A stretch of 64,000 bases of DNA, taken from positions 36,094 to 100,093 of the forward strand of contig NZ_JBFTEH010000014.1 of the NCBI RefSeq assembly GCF_041027365.1. Reading direction: 5' to 3'. Position 1 is the first letter of the stretch; each line of letters begins with the position of its first letter. The translations under genes were made by a program, and so were the position numbers. Under the pieces are notes generated by a model. That model worked only from the letters and a program-made list of their open reading frames with translations. It did no database searches and was not told the DNA's origin. Of the stretch, positions 8,715-18,238 are shown piece after piece. The stretch is from VKMB-3413 sp041027365. Lineage in GTDB: Bacteria > Pseudomonadota > Alphaproteobacteria > Rhizobiales > Rhizobiaceae.

Positions 8715-9446
8715 TCAGGATACTCCGTACATCTGCCGGGCCCGCTCCAGATCGTCCGGCCCGTCGACGCCGAGCGGGACCGTGTCGACGATCTCGGCGT
8801 CGATGCGCATGCCGTCCTCCAGCGCGCGCAGCTGTTCCAGCTTCTCGCGCGTCTCCAGCGTCGAGGGGGACAGCTCGACGAATCGCTCCAGGCTGGCGCG
8901 GCGATAGGCGTAGAGGCCGACATGGTGATAGTGCGGCCCCGGCCCCCAGGGCGCCGTCGCCCGGGTGAAGTAGAGCGCCCGCATCCGCGTCGGGCCGATC
9001 GGCGAACCGACCAGCTTGACGACGTTCGGATTGGTGCGCTCGGCCTCGTGGGTGATCTGGACCGCGAGCGTCGCGATGTCGCAGCGCGGATCCTCGAAAG
9101 GCGCGAGCACCTGGCGGATGGCCTCCGGCTCGATCGTCGGCAGGTCACCCTGGACGTTGACGATCGTCTCCGCCGTAGCCTCCGGATCGACCGCCTGCAG
9201 CGCCTCGAAGATGCGGTCGGAGCCGGACTGATGCGCCGCCGACGTCATCACCGCCTCGAAGCCTGCCGACACGACCGCGTCGCGAATCGCCTCGGCGTCG
9301 GTCGCCACGAACACGCGACCGATCCTGGCCGCGGCGGCGCGCTCGGCGACGCGTACCACCATCGGCTTGCCGGCGATGTCGGCCAGGGCTTTCGCCGGCA
9401 GCCGGGTCGAGCCGTAGCGTGCGGGGATGAGGACGAGGATCGCCAT
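8715..9446 (-). CDS. kdsB: 3-deoxy-manno-octulosonate cytidylyltransferase
   Basis: This 243-residue cytoplasmic enzyme activates Kdo with CTP for lipopolysaccharide core synthesis. Seen: the N-terminal nucleotide-binding signature IPARYGSTRLPAKAL, the V-x-N-V-Q-G-D-L-P motif and YHHVGLYAYRR. The start is placed at 9446 (MAILVLIPAR) because the motif begins there; a longer frame to 9509 adds residues without similarity. Its stop is one base from the pheA start. Confidence 0.94.
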   Translation of the reverse strand: MAILVLIPARYGSTRLPAKALADIAGKPMVVRVAERAAAARIGRVFVATDAEAIRDAVVSAGFEAVMTSAAHQSGSDRIFEALQAVDPEATAETIVNVQGDLPTIEPEAIRQVLAPFEDPRCDIATLAVQITHEAERTNPNVVKLVGSPIGPTRMRALYFTRATAPWGPGPHYHHVGLYAYRRASLERFVELSPSTLETREKLEQLRALEDGMRIDAEIVDTVPLGVDGPDDLERARQMYGVS

Positions 9447-9648
9447 GGGTTTCGCCTGAACTAAAGGTGAAGGGCCACACGCCTTGAACCGCCGGTGCGG
9501 CGATGACAAGGCTGTCGCAAGGCCAGCTCACGGCGGCTCTTACAGGTGTTGCCTTGGAATCGCAAAAGACCTAGGTTTCGCGCGGTTTTGCTTTGGGGGA
9601 GACGCCGGACGGCGTCGGCAAAAAGTCAGGGGGAGGTCGTTCCGGCCG

Positions 9649-10953
9649 ATGGATTCGTTCGAAGCCAACAAGATCTTCGGAGCCGTTCTGGGAACGGTCT
9701 TCGTGCTGTTCGGCGGCAGCCTGCTCGCGGAAGGGCTGTTCAGCTCGGAGGCGCCGGAAAAGCCGGGCTTCGAGATCGCCGTCGCGGAACCGCAGCAGGG
9801 CGGCGGGACCGAGCAGAAGGCGGCTGCCGAGGATCCGCCGGTCGCCGCTCTCCTGCAGAACGCCGACGTCAAGGAAGGGCAGACGATCTTCAAGAAGTGC
9901 CAGGCCTGCCACAGCGGCGAGAAGGGCGGCCCGAACAAGGTCGGCCCGCACCTGTGGGGCGTCGTCGACCGGCCGGTGGCCTCGGTCTCCGACTTCTCCT
10001 ATTCCGCCGGCATGAAGAAGTTCTCCGACAACGGCCAGAAGAAGTGGACCTACGACCACATCTACCACTTCATCAAGGCGCCGAAGGACTACGTGCCGGG
10101 CACGGCGATGGGCTTCGCGGGCCTGAAGGACCCGCAGCAGCGCGCTGACGTCATCGCTTATCTGCGGACGCTGAACGACAACCCGCCGCCGCTGCCGCCA
10201 CCGCCGGCCGAGGGGCAGAAGAGCGCGGACGCCGGCAATGGCGGCGCGCCCGCGAGCGCCGAGGCGAACGCCGAGACCAATCCCGCGACGACCACCCAGC
10301 CGGGCGTCGCCGCTGCCCAGGAGCCGACGCAGACGCCAGCGACGACCGACAGCCAGGCCGCCGCGCCGCAGCCGAACGCCCAGGCCGCGCCGACGCAGGC
10401 GAATGAGAACAAGCCGAACCCGCCGGCCGCCCAGCAGCAGGCGGCTAACCAGGCCAACGCGCCGAAGGGCGGCGACGTCAACGCCGGCGCCGAAGGCACG
10501 CAGGGGATGAGCGCTGCGCCGGCGCAAGGCATCGCGCAGCCCGCCCCGGCGGGCCAGCGGCAGGCGGCGGCCAGCAGCCAGCCGGCAGGCGGCACGCAGC
10601 AGGCGGCGATCACCGGCGACCCGGCCGCCGGCAAGCAGGTCTTCCGCAAGTGCCAGGCCTGCCACGCCATCGGCGAAGGCGCCAAGAACAAGATCGGGCC
10701 GGAGCTGAACGGCATCGTCGGCGAGAAGGTCGCCCTCGTCGAAGGCTACAACTTCTCGAGCGCGCTGCAGAACTACGCCAAGACCCATCCGGTCTGGACG
10801 GTCGACGAGCTGCACCAGTGGCTCTCGGGCCCGCAGAAGCTGGTTCCCGGCACCAAGATGTCCTTCCCCGGCCTCAGCAGCCAGGACGACATCAACAACG
10901 TCATCGCCTATCTCGCGAGCTTCGGCCCGGACGGCAAGCCGAAGAACCCTTGA
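9649..10953 (+). CDS. Membrane-anchored fused two-domain cytochrome c
   Basis: This 434-residue protein has one N-terminal hydrophobic anchor (residues 9-27) and two class I cytochrome c domains. The first has heme motif CQACH at 84-88 and axial Met in TAMGF at about 154; the second has CQACH at 335-339 and axial Met in TKMSF at about 404. A linker of roughly 140 residues, rich in Ala, Pro, Gln, Asn and Thr, separates them. Each domain resembles the single-domain membrane cytochromes (CycM type) usually found beside kdsB in rhizobia, so this looks like an internal duplication. GGGAGG precedes the ATG at 9649. Role as a periplasmic electron carrier is inferred. Confidence 0.9.
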   Translation: MDSFEANKIFGAVLGTVFVLFGGSLLAEGLFSSEAPEKPGFEIAVAEPQQGGGTEQKAAAEDPPVAALLQNADVKEGQTIFKKCQACHSGEKGGPNKVGPHLWGVVDRPVASVSDFSYSAGMKKFSDNGQKKWTYDHIYHFIKAPKDYVPGTAMGFAGLKDPQQRADVIAYLRTLNDNPPPLPPPPAEGQKSADAGNGGAPASAEANAETNPATTTQPGVAAAQEPTQTPATTDSQAAAPQPNAQAAPTQANENKPNPPAAQQQAANQANAPKGGDVNAGAEGTQGMSAAPAQGIAQPAPAGQRQAAASSQPAGGTQQAAITGDPAAGKQVFRKCQACHAIGEGAKNKIGPELNGIVGEKVALVEGYNFSSALQNYAKTHPVWTVDELHQWLSGPQKLVPGTKMSFPGLSSQDDINNVIAYLASFGPDGKPKNP

Positions 10954-10980
10954 GCCGGGCGAACAGCCCGCATGCGAAGG

Positions 10981-11008
10981 AAGCCCCGGCAGCGTCCGGG
11001 GCTTTTTT
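10981..11008 (+). terminator. Rho-independent terminator of the cytochrome c gene
   Basis: AGCCCCGG (10982-10989) pairs perfectly with CCGGGGCT (10996-11003) over a six-base loop and runs directly into six T. It lies 28 bases after the stop codon. Confidence 0.9.
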
Positions 11009-11141
11009 CGTCTGGACCGCCGCCATCTGCCCGACAACCTCGCGCATGGTTCCCGGCCCGGAGCCGAAATCCGAGGCCCGTCAGCGAATTACGCAATCGT
11101 CAGGTGACAGCTCATCGCAGGATGGCCATAAACGTCGCGGA

Positions 11142-13121
11142 ATGTTCTCGCTGCCCGCGCACCGCACCCGCAACGGAGATGTCCATTTGCCGTCACTGCC
11201 GCGTCTTGCCCGCCTCGCCGGCTCCGCCGCCCTCGCCTTCGCCCTGACGGTCGGCGCCGCCCTCGCCCAGGACGCGCCGAAGGCATCGACGCCGCAGGAG
11301 GCCGCCAAGCCGGCTGCGGCGGGTGAAACGGCCGGTGGTTGGCAGACCTCGATCTCCCTCATCGCCCCGTCGAAATATCCGCCCGACTTCAAGCACTACG
11401 ACTACGTCAATCCGGACGCGCCGAAGGGCGGCACGCTGAACAGCGCCGTCATCGGCTCCTTCGACAGCTTCAATCCCTTCATCGTGCGCGGCACGCCGGC
11501 CGCCGGTCTCGCCACCTTCGGCGGCGGGCTGCTCTACGATTCGCTGATGGAGCAGTCGACCGACGAGCCGGCGACCTCCTACGGCATGATCGCCGAGGCG
11601 CTCCGCTATCCGCCCGACTTTTCCTCCGTCACCTTCCGGCTGAACCCCAAGGCCCGCTGGCACGACGGCAAGCCGATCACCGTCGAGGACGTGATCTGGA
11701 GCTTCAACACGCTGAAGTCCCTGCATCCGCAATGGGCGGCCTACTACAAGAACGTCGTCAAGGCGGAGAAGACGGGCGACCGGGAGGTGACCTTCACCTT
11801 CGACCAGAAGAACAACCGCGAGCTGCCGAACATCATGGGCGACCTGACGGTGCTGCCCAAGCACTACTGGGAGGGCACCGGCCCGGACGGCAAGAAGCGC
11901 GACATCTCGCAGCCGACCTCCGAGCCGCCGCTCGGTTCCGGCCCCTACAGGATCGGCAAGTTCTCGATGGGCAAGTCGATCGAGTGGGAGCGGGTGCCGG
12001 ACTACTGGGCCGCCGACAATCCGACGCGCGTCGGGCGCTACAACTACGGCCGGATCGACTACACCTATTTCCGCGACCAGAACGCCGCCTGGGAGGCCTT
12101 CAAGAAGGGCGGGCTCGACGACTACCGCATCGAGAACATCTCGCAGCGCTGGGCCGAGGGCTACGACTTTCCCGCCGTCAAGAACGGCGAGGTGATCCAG
12201 AAGACGGTGCCGAACCATTCGGTCGCGAACATGCAGGCCTATGTCCTGAACAACCGCCTGCCGAAATTTCAGGACCGGCGGGTGCGCGAGGCGCTGACCC
12301 TCGCCTTCAACTTCCAGGAGATGAACCGCACGCTGTTCCACGGCCTCTACAAGCGGCTCGACAGCTATTTCGCCAACAGCGAACTGGCATCGAGCGGCCT
12401 GCCGGGCGATCGCGAGCTGAAATTCCTGACGCCGCTGAAGGGCAAGATCCCGGACGAGGTCTTCACCAAGCCCTTCACCCTGCCCGACTACGACACGGCG
12501 AACGCGACGCGCACCTATCTCAGGCAGGCCTATCAGCTGCTGACCGAGGCCGGCTATGTCCGCAAGGGCACCGGGCTCGTGAACGCCAGGACCGGCGAGC
12601 CCTTCACCATCGAGATGCTCGGCGACGACCCCTCGGAGAATCGCATCCTCGAACCTTATGCCCGCAGCCTGGAGCGGCTCGGCATCAAGGCGACCGTGCG
12701 CATCGTCGACCAGAACCAATATATCGACCGGTTGCGCAACTTCGATTTCGAGGTCGCCAGCATCCCCTATTATCCGCAGTCGCTGTCGCCCGGCAACGAG
12801 CAGCGCGACTACTGGAGTTCGAAGGCGGCCGACAGTCCCGGCAGCCGGAACTATGCCGGCATCAAGAATCCGGCGATCGACACGCTCATCAACGACATCG
12901 TCTTTGCCAAGGACAGGGCCGATCTCGTGGCGGCGACCCATGCGCTCGACCGGGTGATGCTGTGGGAATATTACGTCATCCCGCAGTGGTACAACGACAA
13001 GGTCTGGCTCGCCTACTGGACGAAGCTCCAGATGCCGAAGCAGCGGCCGAGTTCCGCCTCGATCGATCCCTATGCCTGGTGGGTCAAGGGCGCCGGCAAG
13101 GACACGGCGTCGGCGAAGTGA
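11142..13121 (+). CDS. yejA: Extracellular solute-binding protein of a Yej-type peptide ABC transporter (first copy)
   Basis: This protein of about 659 residues is the periplasmic peptide or oligopeptide receptor (SBP_bac_5 fold) of the YejABEF system. A Sec signal peptide is visible (hydrophobic stretch ending GAALAQDA). The mature part has FKHYDYVNPDAPKGG near its start and the family's DSLM, ARWHDGKPITVEDV and YWAADNP stretches. Two starts are possible: ATG 11142, or TTG 11187 preceded by GGAG eight bases upstream, which would give a normal short n-region and may be the true one. Its stop overlaps the next gene (TGATG). Confidence 0.9.
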   Translation: MFSLPAHRTRNGDVHLPSLPRLARLAGSAALAFALTVGAALAQDAPKASTPQEAAKPAAAGETAGGWQTSISLIAPSKYPPDFKHYDYVNPDAPKGGTLNSAVIGSFDSFNPFIVRGTPAAGLATFGGGLLYDSLMEQSTDEPATSYGMIAEALRYPPDFSSVTFRLNPKARWHDGKPITVEDVIWSFNTLKSLHPQWAAYYKNVVKAEKTGDREVTFTFDQKNNRELPNIMGDLTVLPKHYWEGTGPDGKKRDISQPTSEPPLGSGPYRIGKFSMGKSIEWERVPDYWAADNPTRVGRYNYGRIDYTYFRDQNAAWEAFKKGGLDDYRIENISQRWAEGYDFPAVKNGEVIQKTVPNHSVANMQAYVLNNRLPKFQDRRVREALTLAFNFQEMNRTLFHGLYKRLDSYFANSELASSGLPGDRELKFLTPLKGKIPDEVFTKPFTLPDYDTANATRTYLRQAYQLLTEAGYVRKGTGLVNARTGEPFTIEMLGDDPSENRILEPYARSLERLGIKATVRIVDQNQYIDRLRNFDFEVASIPYYPQSLSPGNEQRDYWSSKAADSPGSRNYAGIKNPAIDTLINDIVFAKDRADLVAATHALDRVMLWEYYVIPQWYNDKVWLAYWTKLQMPKQRPSSASIDPYAWWVKGAGKDTASAK

Positions 13122-15001
13122 TGGCGACCGCTCTGACGCATCTCACCCGCCGCCGCTTCGGCCAGCTGGCTCTCGCCGCCGGCGGGGCCGCGGCCCTGCC
13201 GGGCAAGCTCTTCGCCGCCGTGCCCACCGACAGGCCGCTGCACGGCCTGTCGGTCTTCGGCGAGCTGAAATACGGGCCGGACTACACCGCCTTCGACTAT
13301 GCCGCGCCGGACGCGCCGGACGGCGGCCCGATGAACCTGTCCGTCTCGAGCTGGCTGTTCAACCAGTCGCCGCAGACCTTCGACACGCTGAACACCTTCG
13401 TCCTGCAGGGCAATGCGCCGCCGCGCATGGAGTACCTCTACGATTCGCTGATGGTCTCCTCGATGGACGAGCCCGACGCGATCTACTGCGCGCTGGCGAA
13501 GAGCGTCACCGTCTCCCCCGACCGGAACGGCTTCACCTTCGAACTCCGGCCCGAGGCGCACTTTTCGACCGGCGCGCCGGTGACGGCGAAGGATGTCGTC
13601 TTTTCCTACGAGCAGCTGAAGCAGAACGGCCATCCGAGCCTGCAGGTCTCGCTGCGCAACGTCGGCAAGGTCGAGGCGCTGGCGGACGGGCGCGTCCGGA
13701 TCGCCTTCAACGGCCGCCAGGGCTTCGGCGACGCGCTGGACGCGCTCGGCATGCCGATCCTCTCGGCCGACTTCTTCGGCCGGCGCAGCCTCACCGACGT
13801 CTCGACCGAGATCATCCCGGGGTCCGGGCGCTATAGCGTCGGCCGGTCCGACTTCGGCCGCTTCATCGAATACGACAAGCGGCCGGGCTACTGGGCGAAG
13901 GACCTGCCCTTCGCGCGCGGGCTCGACCACTTCCAGACGATCCGCATCGACTTCTTCCGCGATCGGCAGCCGGCGCTGGAGGCCTTCAAGAAGGGCCTCA
14001 TCACCTTCCGCGAGGAGTTCACCTCGAAGGACTGGGCGACCGAATACGACTTCCCCGCGGTGAAGCGCGGTGCGGTGGTCAAGCGCACCTTCCCGCGGGA
14101 GAAGCGGCCGACCTTCCAGTGCTGGGCGCTGAACCAGCGGCGCGAGCGCTTCGCCGACAGCCGCGTGCGCCATGCGATCAACCTGTGCTTCGACTTCGAG
14201 TGGACGAACACCAACCTGATGTTCGGCCTGCGCCGGCATTCGAATTCGCCCTTCGAGGGCTCCGATTTCGTCGCCACCGGCACGCCGTCGAAGGCGGAAC
14301 TGGCGCTGCTGGAGCCTCTGCGCGGCAAGGTTCCGGAGGAGGTGTTCGGTCCGGTCTGGCTGCAGCCTGTGAGCGACGGCTCCGGGCGGGACCGCAAGAA
14401 CCTGCGCCTCGCCTCCGACCTCTTCGCCGCCGCCGGCTGGCGGCGGCAGGGCAGCCGGTTGGTCGACAAGTCCGGCCAGCCCTTCGTCCTGGAGTTTCTG
14501 ACGCGCGGCCAGGAACAGGCGCGCGTCTATGCGAAGATGATCGACACGCTGCGCCTCCTCGGGGTCGACGCCTCGATCCGGCTCGTCGACGAGGCGCAGT
14601 ATCAGGCGCGCAGCAACAGCTTCGACTTCGACATGATCCTCGCCGCCTTCCAGCTGGGTGCGACGCCGACGCGCGAGAGCCTGTCGCTGTTCTTCGGCGG
14701 CGACGCGAAGGATCGGCCGGGCTCCTACAACTATCCCGGCATGTCGAGCGAAGCCGTGGATACGCTGATCGGCAAGGTCGGGGCGGCGCGGAGCCGGGCG
14801 GATCTCGTCACCGCGATGCGGGCGCTCGACCGGGTGCTGCGCTGGCGGCTCGACTGGATCCCGAACATCAACGCGCCGTTCCACTACGCGGCCTTCTGGG
14901 ACATGTTCGGCTTCAAGCCCGACAAGCCCGACTATGCCTGGCCGGTCGAGCGGCTGTGGTGGTTCGACGCGGCCAAGGCGAAGGCAGTCGGCAAGGCCTG
15001 A
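13121..15001 (+). CDS. Extracellular solute-binding protein of the Yej transporter (second copy, Tat-type signal)
   Basis: This 626-residue paralogue of the preceding protein shares FDYAAPDAPDGG, YLYDSLM and ARxxFxT-type stretches. The N-terminus has TRRRFGQLALAAGGAAALPG, a twin-arginine motif with a mild hydrophobic core, so it is probably exported folded by Tat, unlike its Sec-type neighbour. The ATG overlaps the first copy's stop by one base. Two receptors probably share the permeases downstream; different ligand ranges are inference. Confidence 0.88.
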   Translation: MATALTHLTRRRFGQLALAAGGAAALPGKLFAAVPTDRPLHGLSVFGELKYGPDYTAFDYAAPDAPDGGPMNLSVSSWLFNQSPQTFDTLNTFVLQGNAPPRMEYLYDSLMVSSMDEPDAIYCALAKSVTVSPDRNGFTFELRPEAHFSTGAPVTAKDVVFSYEQLKQNGHPSLQVSLRNVGKVEALADGRVRIAFNGRQGFGDALDALGMPILSADFFGRRSLTDVSTEIIPGSGRYSVGRSDFGRFIEYDKRPGYWAKDLPFARGLDHFQTIRIDFFRDRQPALEAFKKGLITFREEFTSKDWATEYDFPAVKRGAVVKRTFPREKRPTFQCWALNQRRERFADSRVRHAINLCFDFEWTNTNLMFGLRRHSNSPFEGSDFVATGTPSKAELALLEPLRGKVPEEVFGPVWLQPVSDGSGRDRKNLRLASDLFAAAGWRRQGSRLVDKSGQPFVLEFLTRGQEQARVYAKMIDTLRLLGVDASIRLVDEAQYQARSNSFDFDMILAAFQLGATPTRESLSLFFGGDAKDRPGSYNYPGMSSEAVDTLIGKVGAARSRADLVTAMRALDRVLRWRLDWIPNINAPFHYAAFWDMFGFKPDKPDYAWPVERLWWFDAAKAKAVGKA

Positions 15002-15150
15002 GCAAGCGCTGCGGGCGACTGTGCCGGCATGGCCGGCGGGCATGAAGTCGCCCGATTTTGCGCCGAGGGCCCGGAACGGTTAACGAGAACGAGCCGCGCA
15101 CCGCGGCGCGCCGGGCCGCCGGCGAGACCTTCGGAGACGATCACCCCGAT

Positions 15151-16281
15151 ATGGGCGCCTACATCCTCCGCCGCCTCCTCCTGATGATCCCGACCCTGTT
15201 CGGGATCATGGCGATTTCGTTCATCGTCGTGCAGTTCGCGCCGGGCGGTCCGGTCGAACAGGTCATCGCCAGCCTGCAGGGCGATGCCGGCGGCGCCTCG
15301 GCGCGCGTTTCCGGCGGCGGCGGCGACTTCAGCGCCGCGCAGAGCGGCGGCAGCGATTCCGGCTATCGCGGCGCACAGGGGTTGAGCCCCGAGTTCCTCG
15401 CCAAGCTCAACAAGCAGTTCGGCTTCGACAAGCCGCCGCTGCAGCGCTTCGGCCTGATGCTGTGGAACTACATCCGCTTCGATTTCGGCGAGAGCTATTT
15501 CCGCTCGATCTCGGTGTGGGACCTGATCCTGGAGAAGATGCCTGTCTCGATCTCGCTCGGCCTGTGGATCACCCTCCTCTCCTACCTGATCTCGATCCCG
15601 CTCGGCATCCGCAAGGCGCTGAAGGACGGCTCGACCTTCGACGTCTGGACGTCCGGCATCGTCATCGTCGCCTATGCCATCCCCGGCTTTCTCTTCGCCG
15701 TGCTCCTGATCGTGCTCTTCGCCGGCGGCTCCTTCTTTGACTGGTTCCCGCTGCGCGGGCTCCTGTCGGACGGCGTCAGCGGCGCCTGGTGTGCGCCCTG
15801 GTCGGCGAAGTTCGACGCCTCCGCCTGCTTTGCGCGCACGGTCCCCGACTATTTCTGGCACCTCACGCTGCCGCTGATCGCGCTGTCGCTGTCGGCGTTC
15901 GCCACGACCACCCTCCTGACGAAGAACTCCTTCCTCGACGAGATCCGCAAGCAGTACGTCACGACCGCTCGCGCGAAGGGCCTGACCGAGCGCCGCGTGC
16001 TCTACGGCCACGTCTTCCGCAATGCCATGCTGATCATCATCGCCGGCTTCCCCGGCGCCTTCATCTCGGCCTTCTTCACCGGCTCACTGCTCATCGAGCA
16101 GATCTTCTCGCTCGACGGGCTCGGCCTCCTCGGCTTCGACAGCATCTATCAGCGCGATTATCCCGTGGTGTTCGGCACGCTTTACATCTTCTCGCTGATC
16201 GGCCTCGTGACGACGCTGATCTCCGACCTGACCTACACCTGGATCGATCCGCGCATCGACTTCGAACGGCGGGAGGTCTGA
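15151..16281 (+). CDS. yejB: ABC transporter permease YejB
   Basis: This 376-residue inner-membrane permease of the oligopeptide/microcin C family has an N-terminal helix (YILRRLLLMIPTLFG) followed by FAPGGPVEQ, typical of YejB/DppB. After a periplasmic loop rich in Gly and Ser come five further helices. The permease coupling loop with KQYVTTARAKGL contacts the ATPase. Start 15151 (MGAYILRR) matches the family; the purine-rich GGAGACGA upstream is a rather distant ribosome site. Two bases separate it from the next start. Confidence 0.92.
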   Translation: MGAYILRRLLLMIPTLFGIMAISFIVVQFAPGGPVEQVIASLQGDAGGASARVSGGGGDFSAAQSGGSDSGYRGAQGLSPEFLAKLNKQFGFDKPPLQRFGLMLWNYIRFDFGESYFRSISVWDLILEKMPVSISLGLWITLLSYLISIPLGIRKALKDGSTFDVWTSGIVIVAYAIPGFLFAVLLIVLFAGGSFFDWFPLRGLLSDGVSGAWCAPWSAKFDASACFARTVPDYFWHLTLPLIALSLSAFATTTLLTKNSFLDEIRKQYVTTARAKGLTERRVLYGHVFRNAMLIIIAGFPGAFISAFFTGSLLIEQIFSLDGLGLLGFDSIYQRDYPVVFGTLYIFSLIGLVTTLISDLTYTWIDPRIDFERREV

Positions 16282-16283
16282 GG

Positions 16284-17576
16284 ATGATGGACGATCGCGG
16301 CAACCGCCCCGCCAGCGAGACGCTCAATGCCGACGGGCCACGCGGCGACGAGCCGCTGAAGGATCGGCTCGGCCACGACCACCCGCCCGGCGAGCTGCCG
16401 GACATGCGCGCCGAGGCGATCGCCGAGGAGCAGACGAGCGGCGTCGCGCAGCTCGCGCCGGAGGCCGAGTTCACCCGGCGCCCGCGCCTGTCGCCGCTGA
16501 ACAAGCGCCGCTGGCAGAACTTCAAGGCGAACAAGCGCGGCTACTGGTCGCTGTGGATCTTCGCGGTCCTCTTCGTCGTCACGCTGTTCGCCGAGTTCAT
16601 CGCCAACGACAAGCCGCTGCTCGTCGACTACAAGGGCGAGTTCTACTATCCGGTCTTCGTCGACTACCCGGAAGTGACCTTCGGCGGCTTCCTGCCGGTC
16701 ACCGACTATCGCGACCCCTTCGTGCAGGACGAGATCAATTCGCATGGCTGGATGGTCTGGCCGCTGATCCGCTACTCCTACGGCACGGTCAACAACGAGA
16801 TCCCCTCGACCGCGCCCTCGCCGCCGTCCTGGCTTTTGACCAAGGCCGAGCGCTGCAAGAACTATCCGAAGGGCGTCGACGACCCGAACTGCACCTTCGG
16901 CAACATGAACTGGCTCGGCACCGACAACCAGGCGCGCGACGTCCTGGCGCGGCTGATCTACGGCTTCCGCATCTCGGTGCTGTTCGGGCTGATCCTCACC
17001 GCCGCCTCGGCGCTGATCGGCGTCTCCGCCGGCGCGATCCAGGGCTATTTCGGCGGCTGGATCGACCTCCTCTTCCAGCGCTTCATCGAGATCTGGTCGT
17101 CGATCCCGGTGCTCTACCTGCTGCTGATCATCGCCGCCGTGCTGCCGCCCGGCTTCTGGGTGCTGCTCGGGGTGATGCTCCTGTTCTCCTGGGTCGCCTT
17201 CGTCGGCGTCGTGCGGGCGGAGTTCCTGCGGGCCCGCAACTTCGAATATGTCAACGCCGCGCGGGCGCTCGGCGTCGGCGACCGGACGATCATCTTCCGC
17301 CACATGCTGCCGAACGCCATGGTGGCGACGCTGACCTTCCTGCCCTTCATCCTGAACGGCTCGATCACGACGCTGACCTCGCTCGACTTCCTCGGCTTCG
17401 GCCTGCCCCCCGGCTCGCCGTCGCTGGGCGAGATCCTGGCGCAGGGCAAGAACAACCTTCAGGCCCCCTGGCTCGGTTTTTCCGGCTTCATCGTGCTATC
17501 TCTGATGCTCTCCCTGCTCGTCTTCATCGGGGAGGCAGTGCGCGACGCCTTCGACCCGCGCAAGAGCTTCGGGTGA
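16284..17576 (+). CDS. yejE: ABC transporter permease YejE
   Basis: This 430-residue partner permease has a charged cytoplasmic N-terminus of about 75 residues, unusually long and acidic, then the first helix, a large periplasmic loop (about residues 105-210, with two Cys) and five C-terminal helices. NWLGTDNQARDVLARLIYGFR and the coupling loop EYVNAARALGV are typical of YejE/OppC. GGGAGGT lies upstream of the ATG at 16284. It ends five bases before the antitoxin-like gene. Confidence 0.92.
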   Translation: MMDDRGNRPASETLNADGPRGDEPLKDRLGHDHPPGELPDMRAEAIAEEQTSGVAQLAPEAEFTRRPRLSPLNKRRWQNFKANKRGYWSLWIFAVLFVVTLFAEFIANDKPLLVDYKGEFYYPVFVDYPEVTFGGFLPVTDYRDPFVQDEINSHGWMVWPLIRYSYGTVNNEIPSTAPSPPSWLLTKAERCKNYPKGVDDPNCTFGNMNWLGTDNQARDVLARLIYGFRISVLFGLILTAASALIGVSAGAIQGYFGGWIDLLFQRFIEIWSSIPVLYLLLIIAAVLPPGFWVLLGVMLLFSWVAFVGVVRAEFLRARNFEYVNAARALGVGDRTIIFRHMLPNAMVATLTFLPFILNGSITTLTSLDFLGFGLPPGSPSLGEILAQGKNNLQAPWLGFSGFIVLSLMLSLLVFIGEAVRDAFDPRKSFG

Positions 17577-17581
17577 CAGAC

Positions 17582-17803
17582 ATGAACGAACTGAGAAAGA
17601 TTGTCGTCGACGATTATCCGGCGGACAACCTACCGGAGGACATCCGCAAGGACCTGGACCCTGGGCAACGCGTCAGGGTGACGGTCGAGCCCTACAGGCA
17701 AGAGCCGCGATATCTTCGCTTCCACGGGATCGCCGCGCACAAGAAGACGACGATCGAAGAAGCCGTCGCACGCGTTCGCGCTCTGCGCGACGAGTGGGAT
17801 TAG
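17582..17803 (+). CDS. Putative antitoxin of a VapBC-like pair
   Basis: This 73-residue protein is encoded three bases before a PIN-domain gene. Its sequence (ELRKIVVDDYPADNLPEDIR at the start, helical C-terminal TTIEEAVARVRALRDEWD) shows no strong DNA-binding signature that I can name. Size, position upstream of the toxin and same strand support an antitoxin role by context. Base composition is visibly lower in GC than the flanking transporter genes, suggesting transfer. Confidence 0.65.
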   Translation: MNELRKIVVDDYPADNLPEDIRKDLDPGQRVRVTVEPYRQEPRYLRFHGIAAHKKTTIEEAVARVRALRDEWD

Positions 17804-17806
17804 ACA

Positions 17807-18238
17807 ATGGCGCGCTGGACCGTCTATCTCGACTCCAACGCACTGATCAGCTTCGTCGAAGTCGATGATGATCCTGTCATCCGTCTCTTCGATGTCGTCG
17901 AACCCGGGATGGCCAAGCTCTTCACCAGTGAACTCAGCCTGTCCGAGGTTCTTGTCGGGCCCCTTCGGGACGGAGACCATAGTCTGGTCGCCGCCTACGA
18001 GGAATTCCTGATCAGCGACGAGAGTTTGACCGTCCTGCCGATCGACCGGGCAGTCCTGCGAGACGCCGCTAGGCTACGGGCGGCTTTCGGCGGCAAGACG
18101 CCCGACGCCATTCACGTGGCGACAGCGATCGCCAGCAATTGCAACGTTATCGTCTCATCCGACCAGCGGCTTCGCATGCCGAAAGCGATTTCTCGGATCG
18201 CGGTGGAGGATGTCGGCGACTGGGAAAAGTGGCCATGA
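17807..18238 (+). CDS. PIN-domain toxin, VapC-like ribonuclease
   Basis: This 143-residue protein has acidic PIN residues in the expected order: D9 in YLDSNALI, E47 in SLSEVLVG, D100 in KTPDAIHVATA and D119 in VSSDQRL. These bind Mg/Mn for RNA cleavage in the VapC family. It follows the small antitoxin-like gene by three bases, and its stop overlaps the start of the CDF transporter gene (ATGA), an unusual translational link between a toxin and a metal exporter. RNA target unknown. Confidence 0.85.
   Translation: MARWTVYLDSNALISFVEVDDDPVIRLFDVVEPGMAKLFTSELSLSEVLVGPLRDGDHSLVAAYEEFLISDESLTVLPIDRAVLRDAARLRAAFGGKTPDAIHVATAIASNCNVIVSSDQRLRMPKAISRIAVEDVGDWEKWP

Noticed and set aside
13070..15043. 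Minus-strand open frame antisense to the second solute-binding protein
   Set aside because: No motif, and the sense gene has a clear Tat signal and family matches.
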